The notes: a model not told the origin generated them from the letters alone. A stretch of 9,108 bases of DNA from an uncultured Atopobium sp. (GCA_946647055.1 CAMPCT010000070.1:1-9108), one strand, 5' to 3'. Counted from the stretch's first letter, positions 1 through 9,108 are shown. Translations and numbers: made by a program.

Positions 1-1
1 C

Positions 2-1859
<1,858 letters not shown>

Positions 1860-1861
<2 letters not shown>

Positions 1862-1865
1862 GGAG
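1860..1865 (+). promoter_or_regulatory. Ribosome binding site of the glycosyltransferase gene
   Basis: AAGGAG begins inside the TAA stop of the upstream gene and lies 6 nt before the ATG at 1872. The overlap indicates translational coupling and settles the start codon. Confidence 0.85.
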
Positions 1866-1871
1866 CAACGC

Positions 1872-2495
1872 ATGGCGAAGGTGTTCATTGCGGTGCCGAC
1901 CACGCCCTTCGGCGGCATCCACCCCGAGTGCTTCAAGTCAATCTACGGCCTCGACCCCGCTGGCAACTGGCTGCTGTTCGACTACCAGAGCGGCTACCAG
2001 TGCTCGACCGCGCGGAACCGCATCGCGCAGCAGGCGATGGACGAGGGCTTCGACTACGTGCTCATGGTCGACTCGGACACGGTGCTGCCCTCGGACTGCG
2101 TGCGGCTCATGCTGGAAAGACCCGTGGACGTGGTGGCCGCGTGCTGCCCGCACAGGCCCTCGTCCAACGTCTACGACGGGCGCGTGAACGCGACCAAGCT
2201 GGGTGAGCGGGACTACACGGACTTCTACACGGCCACCGACCTCGCGGCGCTCAGGGACGCGGGCGTCACGCGCGAGCCCATCCACGGCTGCGGCTTCGGG
2301 GCCACGATGGTGCGCGTGGACGTCTTTCGGCGCATCGCGTGGCCGTGGTTCAGCTGGACGGACTACCCAGACGGCAACTGCTTGAGCGAGGACCTGAGCT
2401 TCTGCGAGCGGTGCCACGACGAGGGAATACAGGTGCATCTCGACCCGCGCATCGTCTGCGGGCACGTGATGCGGCGAGTGGAATGGGCGGTGTGA
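1872..2495 (+). CDS. GT-A-type glycosyltransferase in tail operon
   Basis: The 207-residue product is a single soluble domain with no signal peptide or membrane helix. It opens with a beta strand (KVFIAVPTT), then has ARNRIA (47-52), a strand ending in the metal- and nucleotide-sugar-binding DSD motif (MVDSDTVLP, DSD at 67-69), an HGCGFGATMV segment (138-147), SED at 172-174 (the acidic position typical of GT-A active sites) and a late CGH (196-198) whose His could complete the metal site. These features support transfer of a sugar from a nucleotide donor in the cytoplasm; donor, acceptor and inverting or retaining mechanism cannot be read from the sequence. It starts 10 bp after the collagen-like tail gene and ends 1 bp before the large fibre gene, so a tail protein is the natural acceptor candidate (inference). 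It has 10 Cys residues, unusual next to Cys-poor neighbours. The alternative is modification of host surface glycans. Confidence 0.82.
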   Translation: MAKVFIAVPTTPFGGIHPECFKSIYGLDPAGNWLLFDYQSGYQCSTARNRIAQQAMDEGFDYVLMVDSDTVLPSDCVRLMLERPVDVVAACCPHRPSSNVYDGRVNATKLGERDYTDFYTATDLAALRDAGVTREPIHGCGFGATMVRVDVFRRIAWPWFSWTDYPDGNCLSEDLSFCERCHDEGIQVHLDPRIVCGHVMRRVEWAV

Positions 2496-2496
2496 G

Positions 2497-5400
2497 ATGG
2501 CACAGCAGACAGGCAGCATCAGCTTCGAGGCGACGAACGCCTTCTCTAGCTACGCGAGCGGCGAGTACGCGACTAAGGAGACGGCGACCAGACTGCAGAC
2601 CGCCATCGAGCAGAACGCGGAGAACATCACGCTCCGCGCCACTAAAGCGGAACTCGACGCCCTCTCCATTGGCGGGAGGAACTACATTCTTAACAGCGCT
2701 TCCATCTCGGCCAGCGGCATCGGGTCTGCTAGCGGCTCTAGAAAAGAATACCAACTCGTAAACGTCGGGCAGTCATACATGGACGTCCCGAGCGGCACGC
2801 AGGTGACGCTCTCGTTCGACCTGTACATGACGGTGAACACCGCGAACCCATCGCTTATGGTGTACAACACCAACAACAAGGGGCCGAAGCAGTTTCATGG
2901 CGTAACGTTATGGTTCACCGCTGCTGCTGGAACAACCATAAGCAAGCGCGTCAGCGTCACGGAGTACATCAGCGATCGCGATAACCCGACGCTGTCTGAC
3001 AATTATCTTGAGTTCTACTCGGGCTATGGGACGAGTAACTGGTTCTCAATCAAGAATTTGAAGCTAGAGTTAGGCAACCGCGCGACTGATTGGTCACCAG
3101 CGCCCGAGGACATGGCGACCGCTGCGGAACTCAAGGTCGCGAACGACGCCATCACGCTCAGGGCGACCAAGGAGGAACTCAACAGCCTCTCTATCGGCGG
3201 GAGGAACCGCCTCGTCAACACGGAGAACCCGACCGCGGACAACCCAGTAAAAGGGGCTGGCTGCGATGCCCCAACTGTATATGGTGGGACGGTCGCATAT
3301 TCCAACGGCGTAGGGACCTATACCTCCGTGGGTGACGCCGCCGAACGGTACATCCGGTATATCCCGATATCAGGCGACACGTTGACAGCCATGGGGCTCC
3401 CCAAAAACGGCGACTACGTGTTCAGCGGATACGTGAAGACCTCGTTCGACGACGCCCAGAGCAGGCTGACCGTCCGTTCGCAGTATTACGTGAGCAGCTG
3501 GAAGCAGGTCAAGCTAAAGAACCTGCTGACTGGCGAGGAGCTCTCTGGCGGTAGCATCCCCGTCATAGTAGGATCATCGTCCGAATGGGCCCGCTTCGAG
3601 GTCATGGTCACCATACCCGACGGCGAGTCTCCCACTAACTTCTACCTTTCGCTGCAGGAGTACAACAAGGACGGCGGTGCTACCGTCACGGCTGGTGACA
3701 CGTTCCAGTTCAAGAGTCTCAAGTTCGAGAAGGGCTCGAAGGCCACGGACTGGTCTCCTGCCCCAGAGGACATGGCCACTGCGGCTGAGCTGAAAGTAGC
3801 GAACGACCAAATCAACCTGCGCGTCGAGAAGTCGGGCGTGATATCGTCCATCAACCAGAGCGCGGAGTCCATCAAGATTACCGCCGACAAAGTCGCTATC
3901 GACGGCACTGCGGTGTTCAGCGCCATCAAGGGCCAAGCCGACGCCGCCTACGACGCCAAGGGTGCGGCAGCGACCGTGCAGGATAACCTCGACAACCTGC
4001 AGGTCGGCGGAAGGAACCTGCTGAGGGGCACAGGTGACTATGCGACGTGGGACCCCTCTGGGCCTGCAGTCGAGTACTCTCTCGTTCGCACTGACGAATA
4101 CATCAAGTTCGTCCCGCCGACCAATGCGACGTGGTGGAGCATCGAACCCCATGACGCCTTCATCCCTGTTGACGAGTGGGACAAGTCGAGCTCGTATACG
4201 GTCTCGGTCGACGTTAAGTTCGATAACCTAAAGACGAGCCCCACTCATCCGTCAGTCGCAGTGGAGACCGTAACGGACAAGAGGGCTGGTTACGATTTGC
4301 GCGTCGACGAAAAGGTCCTCTATACCGTCCCGACTACGGACAACTGGACACATTTCGAGCAGACGTTCAGCGGTGACTACTCTACCTGGAATCACCCGGG
4401 GTCTGGAACGCCGGCTTACGTTAAGGCGATTATCTGGCTTTATGTAAACAGCAGCAATGTCGACGCGGTCTATATCCGTAACCTAAAGCTCGAGAAGGGC
4501 ACCAAGCCCACGGACTGGTCACCCGCGCCGGAGGACGTCGAGGGCGCGATCGACTCCGTATACGAGAAAGTCCGCTCTCAGGGCATCCAGCTCGTCACCA
4601 ACGGCAACGGCTTCATGGGAGACAACACCAACTGGCCCGCGCTTACGTTCGACGGCACTAAGTCCAATGGCTCGCCGGGTTCTTTCACCAAGTCCGTCGG
4701 CTATGCCGACGTGATGGCTGACGAGATGTTCCCCATCGACGTGTCGAAGGAGTACCTGCTTGAGTTCGACGCCATGAGCGACGGCGGCACGGGAATCCTC
4801 TATTCGTGTATGTGCTGCTACGACGTAGACGGGAACAGCATCCTCGCACAGAACGTCCTCTACTACCCGAACACGCTCACGACGCTCGCCAAGGACCTGA
4901 ACCCCGGCGACACGACGGTGACGCTGACAAGCGCGACCAACTGGGTGAACACGTCGGCAGACCACCAGAGGTCGCTGGTGTTCTGGGACTACGAGAACTC
5001 CTACGGGTACACGTACCCACCCGAGACGTACACCCGAAACTACTACTCAGGCGTATACGCCGACGACGGCAAGGTCAACAAGTCCACTGGCGTCATTACG
5101 TTGAAGAGGCCGTGGACTGGCGTGAAGAAGGCCAAGGGCACCTACGTGTCCCAAGGACACAGCGGCGGAACCTATGTTTATGCGCACGCGAACGTGAAGG
5201 TGCCGTCCGAATGGACGCACTACAGCGCCGTCTTTTCAGGACTCGACCTCGACAAAGACGGCATCGACACCGCGGGCAAGTTCCGTCAGGGAACGGCCTT
5301 CGCGAAGGTCGGATTCCTGTGGAACTACAACTCCCACATCAGCTCGCAGGGGCAGATATGGGTCACCAACATATCCGTGAAGGAGGCCACGGCCTCAAGC

Positions 5401-8373
5401 TCCGAGTCCGTCAAGCGCACGCAGCGCATCTACTACCGCTCCGACAGCGCTACCAAGCCCGCCACGCCGTCCGCATGGGTCACCAAGGAGGACGACGGCA
5501 CGGGCGCGTGGACCAAGATGCACGTGGCGATCACCAGCACGCACAAGTACATCTACACCTGCGAGCAGAGCGAGAAGGCAGACGGCACGCTGGGGCACAC
5601 GACCGTGCTCAGGGACAACACCATCACGGTCATCGACGGCGGCAACGTCATCACGCACTCCATCGTGGCCGACAAGCTGGACGCCGACTCGGTCAAGGCG
5701 AACATCGTGCAGACGACCACGATACTCGCCGAGCAGATGAAGACGAACCTCCTGCACGCGATGGACGCGGTCGTGTCCGACCTCAAGGCCATCAACGCGA
5801 CCATCGGCGGCTTCGCCATCGACGACACCTCCATCAGGAGCGGTGCCCTCAACTCGACCGCCAGCGGCGCGGTGGCGCTCGCGAAGTCCGCGTTCAGCCG
5901 CGCCATCAACGGCACGGCGCGGAGCCTCATGCTCGCCATCGGCTCCAAGTTCGGCGTAGGCTCTGACGGCACGCTCTACGCCAGCGGGGCCACGGTGGAC
6001 GGCACCGTCACCGCGACCGCTGGCACCATCGGCGGGGCGTCCATCGTGGACGGCGTGCTCAAGGTCAAGGACGCCAACGTCGACGGGAAGATCTCGGCGA
6101 ACCACCTCGACGTGTCGAGCATCAAGATAGGCGACCTGTCGGGCAGCATCGGCGGGAGGAACCTGCTCCTGCAGACGGGGAGCATGTTCCCGAGAAGCGG
6201 CACGTCGAGCGGCTACTTCATCGAGTTCACCGTAAGCAACGGCCTGCTCAAGAACTCCTACGAGCTGGATGAGGGAGTCGAGTACACCTTCTCGGCCGAC
6301 GTGACCAGCAGCCGCGACGGATTCCAGATTACGGTCGGCGCTGGTTCTGGCGGATTCTCCAAGGACGTCGCCACTAAATATGGGCTTTCCAGCGGCCACG
6401 TGATCCTGACCTTTACTCCGACTGCAGCGCAACTTGCGTCGGGCAAGGTGTTCGCGTTCCGCGCCCCGAGGTACAGCACGCAGGGGACGTCGTTCACCTA
6501 CAGCGTGGACAACGTGAAGCTGGAGAAGGGCAGCAAGGCGACCGACTGGACCCCAGCCCCCGAGGACCAGACCGCGTACGTCGACTCCATCTCCATAGGT
6601 GGACGCAATCTGCTAGTCGGGAGTTCCACTGGACACGGATGGAGCTACACCTCCTTTAACGCGCAGGCAGTCGAGTACACCAGGGGGACGACTGCGGTTG
6701 GCGAGAGCTACGTAACGGCACCGCCCATGACGTTCGAGCCTGGGCAGGAGTACACGCTCTCCTGCTACGTCAAGTCCAACGGGTACGTCAAGAACCTAGA
6801 CCTGTACAAGGTCCATCAGACTGGCGGCGGCTCGCATCAGCAGAAGCAAGGCATCGCCCTGACGACCGAGTACCAAAGGGTCGTATGGACGTTCACGTGC
6901 AATGCCACCGAGGCCGAGACCGCCTACATCCGCTTCGACAACAACGGAAGCAAGGCCAGCGGTACGAACGCAATCCTCTACGTCAAGGAGCCTAAGCTTG
7001 AGAAAGGCGGCAAGGCGACCGACTGGACGCCAGCACCAGAGGACGTGGACGAGTCCATATCCGACGCCGCCAAGACCGCCACGACCTACCTCACCGAGGG
7101 AACTAGCAACGGCCTGATGGTGCACCGCTCGAGCGACGCGACCACGGGCGTGCGGATTACGGACAACGTGGACATTTTGCGCAACGGCGTCATGGTGACG
7201 AAGCTTGGCGACGACGGCATGACGCTGTACGACGGGACGGTAACCACTGTACATGCCATCATTGCGCAGTTTACGAAGGAAGCTGTTCTTTTGGGACTCA
7301 CCGCTTCAAAACCAACTATATGGTTGGGTGGTAGAGACCACGCCCTAATACAAGAGGATGACGGCGCACTGTCTTTAGGTGCTAATAGCGTTTCCCTAAA
7401 CGCCCTAAATAGCAGAGCATCATTAAGTACAACTTATATCACTATTGAATCAAGTAACAGCGAAAACAACAAGAAGGCACGGCTCTCTTTATTTCATGAC
7501 AATACGCTTGGTGATTGGAGCGGTTCAGCTGCCTATTTAGATGCTGAAAGAGTATATCTAAATGCAGACACTTTCATTAACGGTACCCTCACCCTCTACA
7601 CGCCCCTCGCCGACATCAACATCGACTCCGTCTCCACCTCCAAACTGACTGGCACAATCGCCGACTCCAACCTCCCGACCAAGGGCAGCGCTGGAACGGC
7701 TGGCACGTCATCGGCCACATCTGGCGCGACGCTGGCGGTACCGTACGTCACGACCGACGCCTACGGTCGCGTGACGGCCAAGGGTACGCACACGCACACC
7801 ATCGGCTCGCTGGCGGCGAGTGCGGTTACTTCGGGCGAGTTCGACGTGGCACGCATACCCAATCTGGAAGCATCGAAGATTAACGCTGGCACGTTCGACG
7901 CGGCGAGAATCCCCAGCCTGAACGCTTCCAAGATAAACGCGGGCACCTTCGACGCGGCCCGCATCCCGAACCTCAACGCGAGCAAGATCAACGCTGGTAC
8001 CCTCGACTCCGCGCGTCTGCCCACCGTCCCCATCGACAAGGGCGGCACTGGCCAGACGGGCGTGGAGAAGACGACCGACATCGCCGCGGCCATGTCGGCG
8101 GCGTCGGGCGTGACCATCTCCGCCGCGCAGGTCGCGACGTGGGGCAAGGTCATGCAGGTGCTCATCACCGCGAAGGCCACCGCCGCAAAGAGCGGCACGT
8201 GGACCGTGGGCACCATGACCGCTGGGCACCGACCCGAGCTGGTCACCTTCGGCACGTCGAACCTCGCGGCCATCGAGCAGTGCCGCATGGGCACGGACGG
8301 CGCGGTGTCGGTCGCGGGCACGCTCGCGGCGAACGCGTCCGTGTCGCTGACCTTCACCTACCTACTGGCATAA
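2497..8373 (+). CDS. Modular tail fibre / receptor-binding protein, 1958 aa
   Basis: The ATG is 1 bp after the upstream TGA with only a weak Shine-Dalgarno, so translation is probably coupled. Residues 1-58 are a polar, probably helical start. Five modules run from GGRN to TDW(S/T)PAPED: residues 59-205, 234-425, 504-680, 1219-1357 and 1368-1516. Modules of this kind are common in Gram-positive phage tail proteins and resemble carbohydrate-binding beta-sandwiches. Heptad-like linkers (AELKVAND, ITLRATKEEL) separate the first copies, and residues about 440-475 resemble Gp58-like minor structural proteins. A different large module (about 696-964) leads to a YYRS...W Ig-like stretch (about 975-1050) and then beta-helix-like repeats (about 1054-1218). 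A low-GC patch (about 1588-1695), 18-residue repeats (about 1782-1835), a GGTGQTG hinge and a roughly 100-residue tip domain finish the protein. No S74 autocleavage chaperone or enzymatic motif is evident. The inferred role is host glycan recognition; it may be a Tal/PblB-type tail tip protein. Confidence 0.85.
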   Translation: MAQQTGSISFEATNAFSSYASGEYATKETATRLQTAIEQNAENITLRATKAELDALSIGGRNYILNSASISASGIGSASGSRKEYQLVNVGQSYMDVPSGTQVTLSFDLYMTVNTANPSLMVYNTNNKGPKQFHGVTLWFTAAAGTTISKRVSVTEYISDRDNPTLSDNYLEFYSGYGTSNWFSIKNLKLELGNRATDWSPAPEDMATAAELKVANDAITLRATKEELNSLSIGGRNRLVNTENPTADNPVKGAGCDAPTVYGGTVAYSNGVGTYTSVGDAAERYIRYIPISGDTLTAMGLPKNGDYVFSGYVKTSFDDAQSRLTVRSQYYVSSWKQVKLKNLLTGEELSGGSIPVIVGSSSEWARFEVMVTIPDGESPTNFYLSLQEYNKDGGATVTAGDTFQFKSLKFEKGSKATDWSPAPEDMATAAELKVANDQINLRVEKSGVISSINQSAESIKITADKVAIDGTAVFSAIKGQADAAYDAKGAAATVQDNLDNLQVGGRNLLRGTGDYATWDPSGPAVEYSLVRTDEYIKFVPPTNATWWSIEPHDAFIPVDEWDKSSSYTVSVDVKFDNLKTSPTHPSVAVETVTDKRAGYDLRVDEKVLYTVPTTDNWTHFEQTFSGDYSTWNHPGSGTPAYVKAIIWLYVNSSNVDAVYIRNLKLEKGTKPTDWSPAPEDVEGAIDSVYEKVRSQGIQLVTNGNGFMGDNTNWPALTFDGTKSNGSPGSFTKSVGYADVMADEMFPIDVSKEYLLEFDAMSDGGTGILYSCMCCYDVDGNSILAQNVLYYPNTLTTLAKDLNPGDTTVTLTSATNWVNTSADHQRSLVFWDYENSYGYTYPPETYTRNYYSGVYADDGKVNKSTGVITLKRPWTGVKKAKGTYVSQGHSGGTYVYAHANVKVPSEWTHYSAVFSGLDLDKDGIDTAGKFRQGTAFAKVGFLWNYNSHISSQGQIWVTNISVKEATASSSESVKRTQRIYYRSDSATKPATPSAWVTKEDDGTGAWTKMHVAITSTHKYIYTCEQSEKADGTLGHTTVLRDNTITVIDGGNVITHSIVADKLDADSVKANIVQTTTILAEQMKTNLLHAMDAVVSDLKAINATIGGFAIDDTSIRSGALNSTASGAVALAKSAFSRAINGTARSLMLAIGSKFGVGSDGTLYASGATVDGTVTATAGTIGGASIVDGVLKVKDANVDGKISANHLDVSSIKIGDLSGSIGGRNLLLQTGSMFPRSGTSSGYFIEFTVSNGLLKNSYELDEGVEYTFSADVTSSRDGFQITVGAGSGGFSKDVATKYGLSSGHVILTFTPTAAQLASGKVFAFRAPRYSTQGTSFTYSVDNVKLEKGSKATDWTPAPEDQTAYVDSISIGGRNLLVGSSTGHGWSYTSFNAQAVEYTRGTTAVGESYVTAPPMTFEPGQEYTLSCYVKSNGYVKNLDLYKVHQTGGGSHQQKQGIALTTEYQRVVWTFTCNATEAETAYIRFDNNGSKASGTNAILYVKEPKLEKGGKATDWTPAPEDVDESISDAAKTATTYLTEGTSNGLMVHRSSDATTGVRITDNVDILRNGVMVTKLGDDGMTLYDGTVTTVHAIIAQFTKEAVLLGLTASKPTIWLGGRDHALIQEDDGALSLGANSVSLNALNSRASLSTTYITIESSNSENNKKARLSLFHDNTLGDWSGSAAYLDAERVYLNADTFINGTLTLYTPLADINIDSVSTSKLTGTIADSNLPTKGSAGTAGTSSATSGATLAVPYVTTDAYGRVTAKGTHTHTIGSLAASAVTSGEFDVARIPNLEASKINAGTFDAARIPSLNASKINAGTFDAARIPNLNASKINAGTLDSARLPTVPIDKGGTGQTGVEKTTDIAAAMSAASGVTISAAQVATWGKVMQVLITAKATAAKSGTWTVGTMTAGHRPELVTFGTSNLAAIEQCRMGTDGAVSVAGTLAANASVSLTFTYLLA
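2671..3111 (+). repeat. GGRN...PAPED module 1
   Basis: This encodes residues 59-205 of the large tail protein, bounded by GGRN and ATDWSPAPED and with NLKLELG before the end. The fold is predicted to be an all-beta, carbohydrate-binding-like domain. The preceding linker (ITLRATKAEL) is nearly repeated before module 2. Confidence 0.8.
3196..3771 (+). repeat. GGRN...PAPED module 2
   Basis: This encodes residues 234-425, bounded by GGRN and ATDWSPAPED with FEKGSK before the end. It is longer than module 1. It is followed by the same MATAAELKVAND linker that follows module 1. The first CCGG of the window lies inside it (3354). Confidence 0.8.
4006..4536 (+). repeat. GGRN...PAPED module 3
   Basis: This encodes residues 504-680, bounded by GGRN and PTDWSPAPED. 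It is the only copy whose PAPED motif is written with a CCG-GAG codon pair. It carries three of the six CCGG sites in the window. Confidence 0.8.
4582..5388 (+). other. Large divergent tail module within the fibre gene
   Basis: This encodes residues about 696-964, from GIQLVTNGNGFMGDN to IWVTNISVKE. It lacks the GGRN and PAPED boundaries. It is rich in aromatic residues (FWDYENSYGYTYPPETY), as expected of a sugar-binding surface, and contains CMCCYD. Similar segments are, from memory, widespread in tail proteins of gut prophages; the function is not established. Confidence 0.6.
6151..6567 (+). repeat. GGRN...PAPED module 4
   Basis: This encodes residues 1219-1357, bounded by GGRNLLLQ and ATDWTPAPED with VKLEKGSK before the end. 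It is followed at once by the next copy, joined by only about 10 residues. Confidence 0.8.
6598..7044 (+). repeat. GGRN...PAPED module 5
   Basis: This encodes residues 1368-1516, bounded by GGRNLLVG and ATDWTPAPED with KLEKGGK before the end. With module 4 it forms a tandem pair sharing the Thr variant of the terminal motif, which suggests a duplication separate from the Ser-containing copies 1-3. Confidence 0.8.
7258..7580 (+). other. Low-GC patch inside the fibre gene
   Basis: By hand count GC falls to about 42% across this stretch (about 40% from 7381 to 7580) against 58-60% in the adjoining rows. Codons such as TTA, AGA, ATA and TTT appear here and are rare around it. The reading frame stays open, so it is an in-frame segment (residues about 1588-1695), not an inserted element. 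It is most simply explained as a recombined piece from a lower-GC phage. Confidence 0.7.
7840..8001 (+). repeat. Three 18-residue (54-bp) stalk repeats
   Basis: There are three in-frame units of consensus FDAARIPNLNASKINAGT starting at 7840, 7894 and 7948. A fourth, truncated unit (LDSARLP) starts at 8002 and leads into GGTGQTG. A degenerate relative (KLTGTIADSNLP) lies upstream near 7645-7680. Such short periodic repeats usually form trimeric beta-stalks in tail fibres. Confidence 0.85.
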
Positions 8374-8378
8374 GGAGG
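8372..8378 (+). promoter_or_regulatory. Ribosome binding site of the 75-aa gene
   Basis: AAGGAGG overlaps the stop codon of the fibre gene and lies 4 nt before the ATG at 8383. It is the strongest Shine-Dalgarno in the window and points to high, coupled expression of the small protein. Confidence 0.85.
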
Positions 8379-8382
8379 ACAA

Positions 8383-8610
8383 ATGGACGAACCCAAGTAC
8401 GTGGTGGTCGAGATGCAGACGGGGCAGGACGGCAAGGTCGCGTGCCTCGTCACGAGCTACGACGACCGCCTGCAGGCCGAGAGCGCGTGGCACTCGGTCA
8501 TGGCCGCGGCGGCGATAGGCACGCTGCCCGTGCATGCGGCGGTGCTGCTGGACAACCTCGGCGCGGAGCTGCTGACCGCGCGGTACGAGCACGGGACGGC
8601 GGGCGAGTAG
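8383..8610 (+). CDS. Small conserved phage protein, unknown function
   Basis: The 75-residue product has an N-terminal strand (KYVVVEMQT), a polar middle, an AESAWHSVMAAAAIG helix and a C-terminal VHAAVLLDNLGAELL segment. There is no signal peptide or clear membrane helix. The strong ribosome binding site and the 9-bp gap after the fibre gene support it as a real gene. From memory, small proteins with this pattern (YVVVEMQT..., then AAAA...P-hydrophobic-HAA-hydrophobic-hydrophobic, ending in ...G-polar-L) often sit between tail fibre and holin genes in Gram-positive phages and prophages, without an assigned role. Possible roles are a virion accessory protein, a fibre chaperone or a lysis regulator; the sequence does not decide between them. 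Confidence 0.75.
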   Translation: MDEPKYVVVEMQTGQDGKVACLVTSYDDRLQAESAWHSVMAAAAIGTLPVHAAVLLDNLGAELLTARYEHGTAGE

Positions 8611-8635
8611 CCGCGCCGCCCACACAAGGCACCAA

Positions 8636-8675
8636 GGGACGCCCCTTCCATGCGGTCGCGCGGGAGGGGCGTTCC
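8636..8675 (+). terminator. Probable intrinsic terminator hairpin
   Basis: GGGACGCCCCT (8636-8646) pairs with AGGGGCGTTCC (8665-8675), 11 bp with one G-T pair. Two more G-C pairs are possible after a bulged T. The loop is GC-rich and could pair further. The following run (TCTATGTC) is only weakly T-rich, so termination may be partial and would separate late tail from lysis transcripts. It occupies most of the 102-bp gap between the small gene and the holin gene; no clear promoter is seen there. Confidence 0.55.
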
Positions 8676-8712
8676 TCTATGTCACTGCGCGGCCAGATTG
8701 TGAGGTAGGAAG

Positions 8713-9108
8713 ATGGCCCCGTACAGCTACTTCGTGGAGCCCATCATGGACCAGAAGGCGCAGGTCGCCATCATCGGGCTGATGATTCTCGCGCTGATGG
8801 ACGTCATATTCGGCGTCCTCAACGCCTGGTTCATACAGCACGACTTCTCGACGCACGAGTTCAGGCAGGGACTCATCCGCAAGCTCGCCAACTTCGGCAT
8901 CGTCGTGATGGCGGACGTCGTGGACGCGATGCTGCTGGGCGGCTTGGAGCTTGGGTTCCAGCCAGTCCTGATGGCCGTCTGCGTGGCGCTCATCATGATG
9001 GAGCTGGGGTCGCTCCTCGAAATCTTCGCGGAGATGCACCCCGAGATCAGCGAGAGCGAGTGGTACCAGATGCTCGCGCACAGCAAGAACGGACTGCACA
9101 AGGACGGC
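8713..9108 (+). CDS. Phage holin (phage_holin_4 / toxin-secretion type), 3'-partial
   Basis: The ATG is preceded by AGGTAGGAAG, a usable Shine-Dalgarno. The visible 132 residues show three hydrophobic segments: about 17-41 (IIGLMILALMDVIFGVLNAW), 58-78 (containing ADVVDAMLL) and 84-106. The hydrophilic tail is acidic (EISESEW) and becomes basic near the edge. The DVIFGVLNAW motif, the basic QGLIRK turn and the late MELGSLLEIFAEM segment match the Gram-positive phage holin family that oligomerises in the cytoplasmic membrane and releases or activates the endolysin. Length so far fits the family (about 130-150), so only a few residues should be missing. An endolysin gene is expected just downstream, outside the window. 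Confidence 0.85.
   Translation, partial: MAPYSYFVEPIMDQKAQVAIIGLMILALMDVIFGVLNAWFIQHDFSTHEFRQGLIRKLANFGIVVMADVVDAMLLGGLELGFQPVLMAVCVALIMMELGSLLEIFAEMHPEISESEWYQMLAHSKNGLHKDG

Noticed and set aside
4806..5966. Overlapping + and - strand ORFs of up to 386 codons inside the fibre gene (also 5395-6432)
   Set aside because: Arg/His/Gly-rich out-of-frame shadows of a high-GC gene, without plausible start signals.
7258..8370. Diversity-generating retroelement target region in the fibre C-terminus
   Set aside because: No template repeat, reverse transcriptase or adenine-biased variable region is visible here; the low-GC patch fits plain recombination better.
8679..8708. Nine-codon ORF (MSLRGQIVR) whose TAG overlaps the holin ribosome binding site
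   Set aside because: It could be a leader peptide, but it is too short to tell from chance and its own ribosome binding site would lie within the hairpin arm.

Overview
The window is a high-GC (about 60%), densely packed, single-strand (+) block of late phage or prophage genes. It covers the distal tail (host-recognition) module and the beginning of the lysis module. The GC content, the codon use and the family mix (collagen-like tail protein, repeated GGRN...PAPED tail modules, phage_holin_4-type holin) fit a siphovirus-like phage or prophage of a high-GC Gram-positive gut or oral bacterium. A coriobacterial host (Olsenella, Collinsella or Eggerthella relatives) is a plausible but unproven guess.

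Layout, left to right: (1) the 3' part of a large collagen-like tail protein whose reading frame is open to the left edge, so its start lies outside the window; (2) a 207-residue GT-A-type glycosyltransferase with a DSD motif; (3) a 1958-residue modular tail fibre or receptor-binding protein with five repeats of a carbohydrate-binding-like module, one larger unrelated module, a low-GC patch, an 18-residue repeat stalk and a C-terminal tip; (4) a 75-residue conserved small protein of unknown function; (5) a roughly 100-bp gap with a probable intrinsic terminator hairpin; (6) a holin whose 3' end runs off the window. Genes 1-4 are separated by 10, 1 and 9 bp and are almost certainly one transcription unit. 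The likely order of action is tail assembly, possible sugar decoration of the fibres, adsorption to host glycans, then lysis.

The most interesting signal is a compositional one. The tetranucleotide CCGG is almost absent. I find six copies in 9.1 kb where base composition predicts roughly 70-80, and all six lie between 3354 and 4907, inside the middle modules of the large tail gene. This looks like restriction-site avoidance, with a recently imported segment that has not yet lost the site. The second point of interest is the glycosyltransferase gene sitting between a Thr-rich (Gly-Ala-Thr) collagen-like protein and a fibre gene, which suggests the phage glycosylates its own tail.
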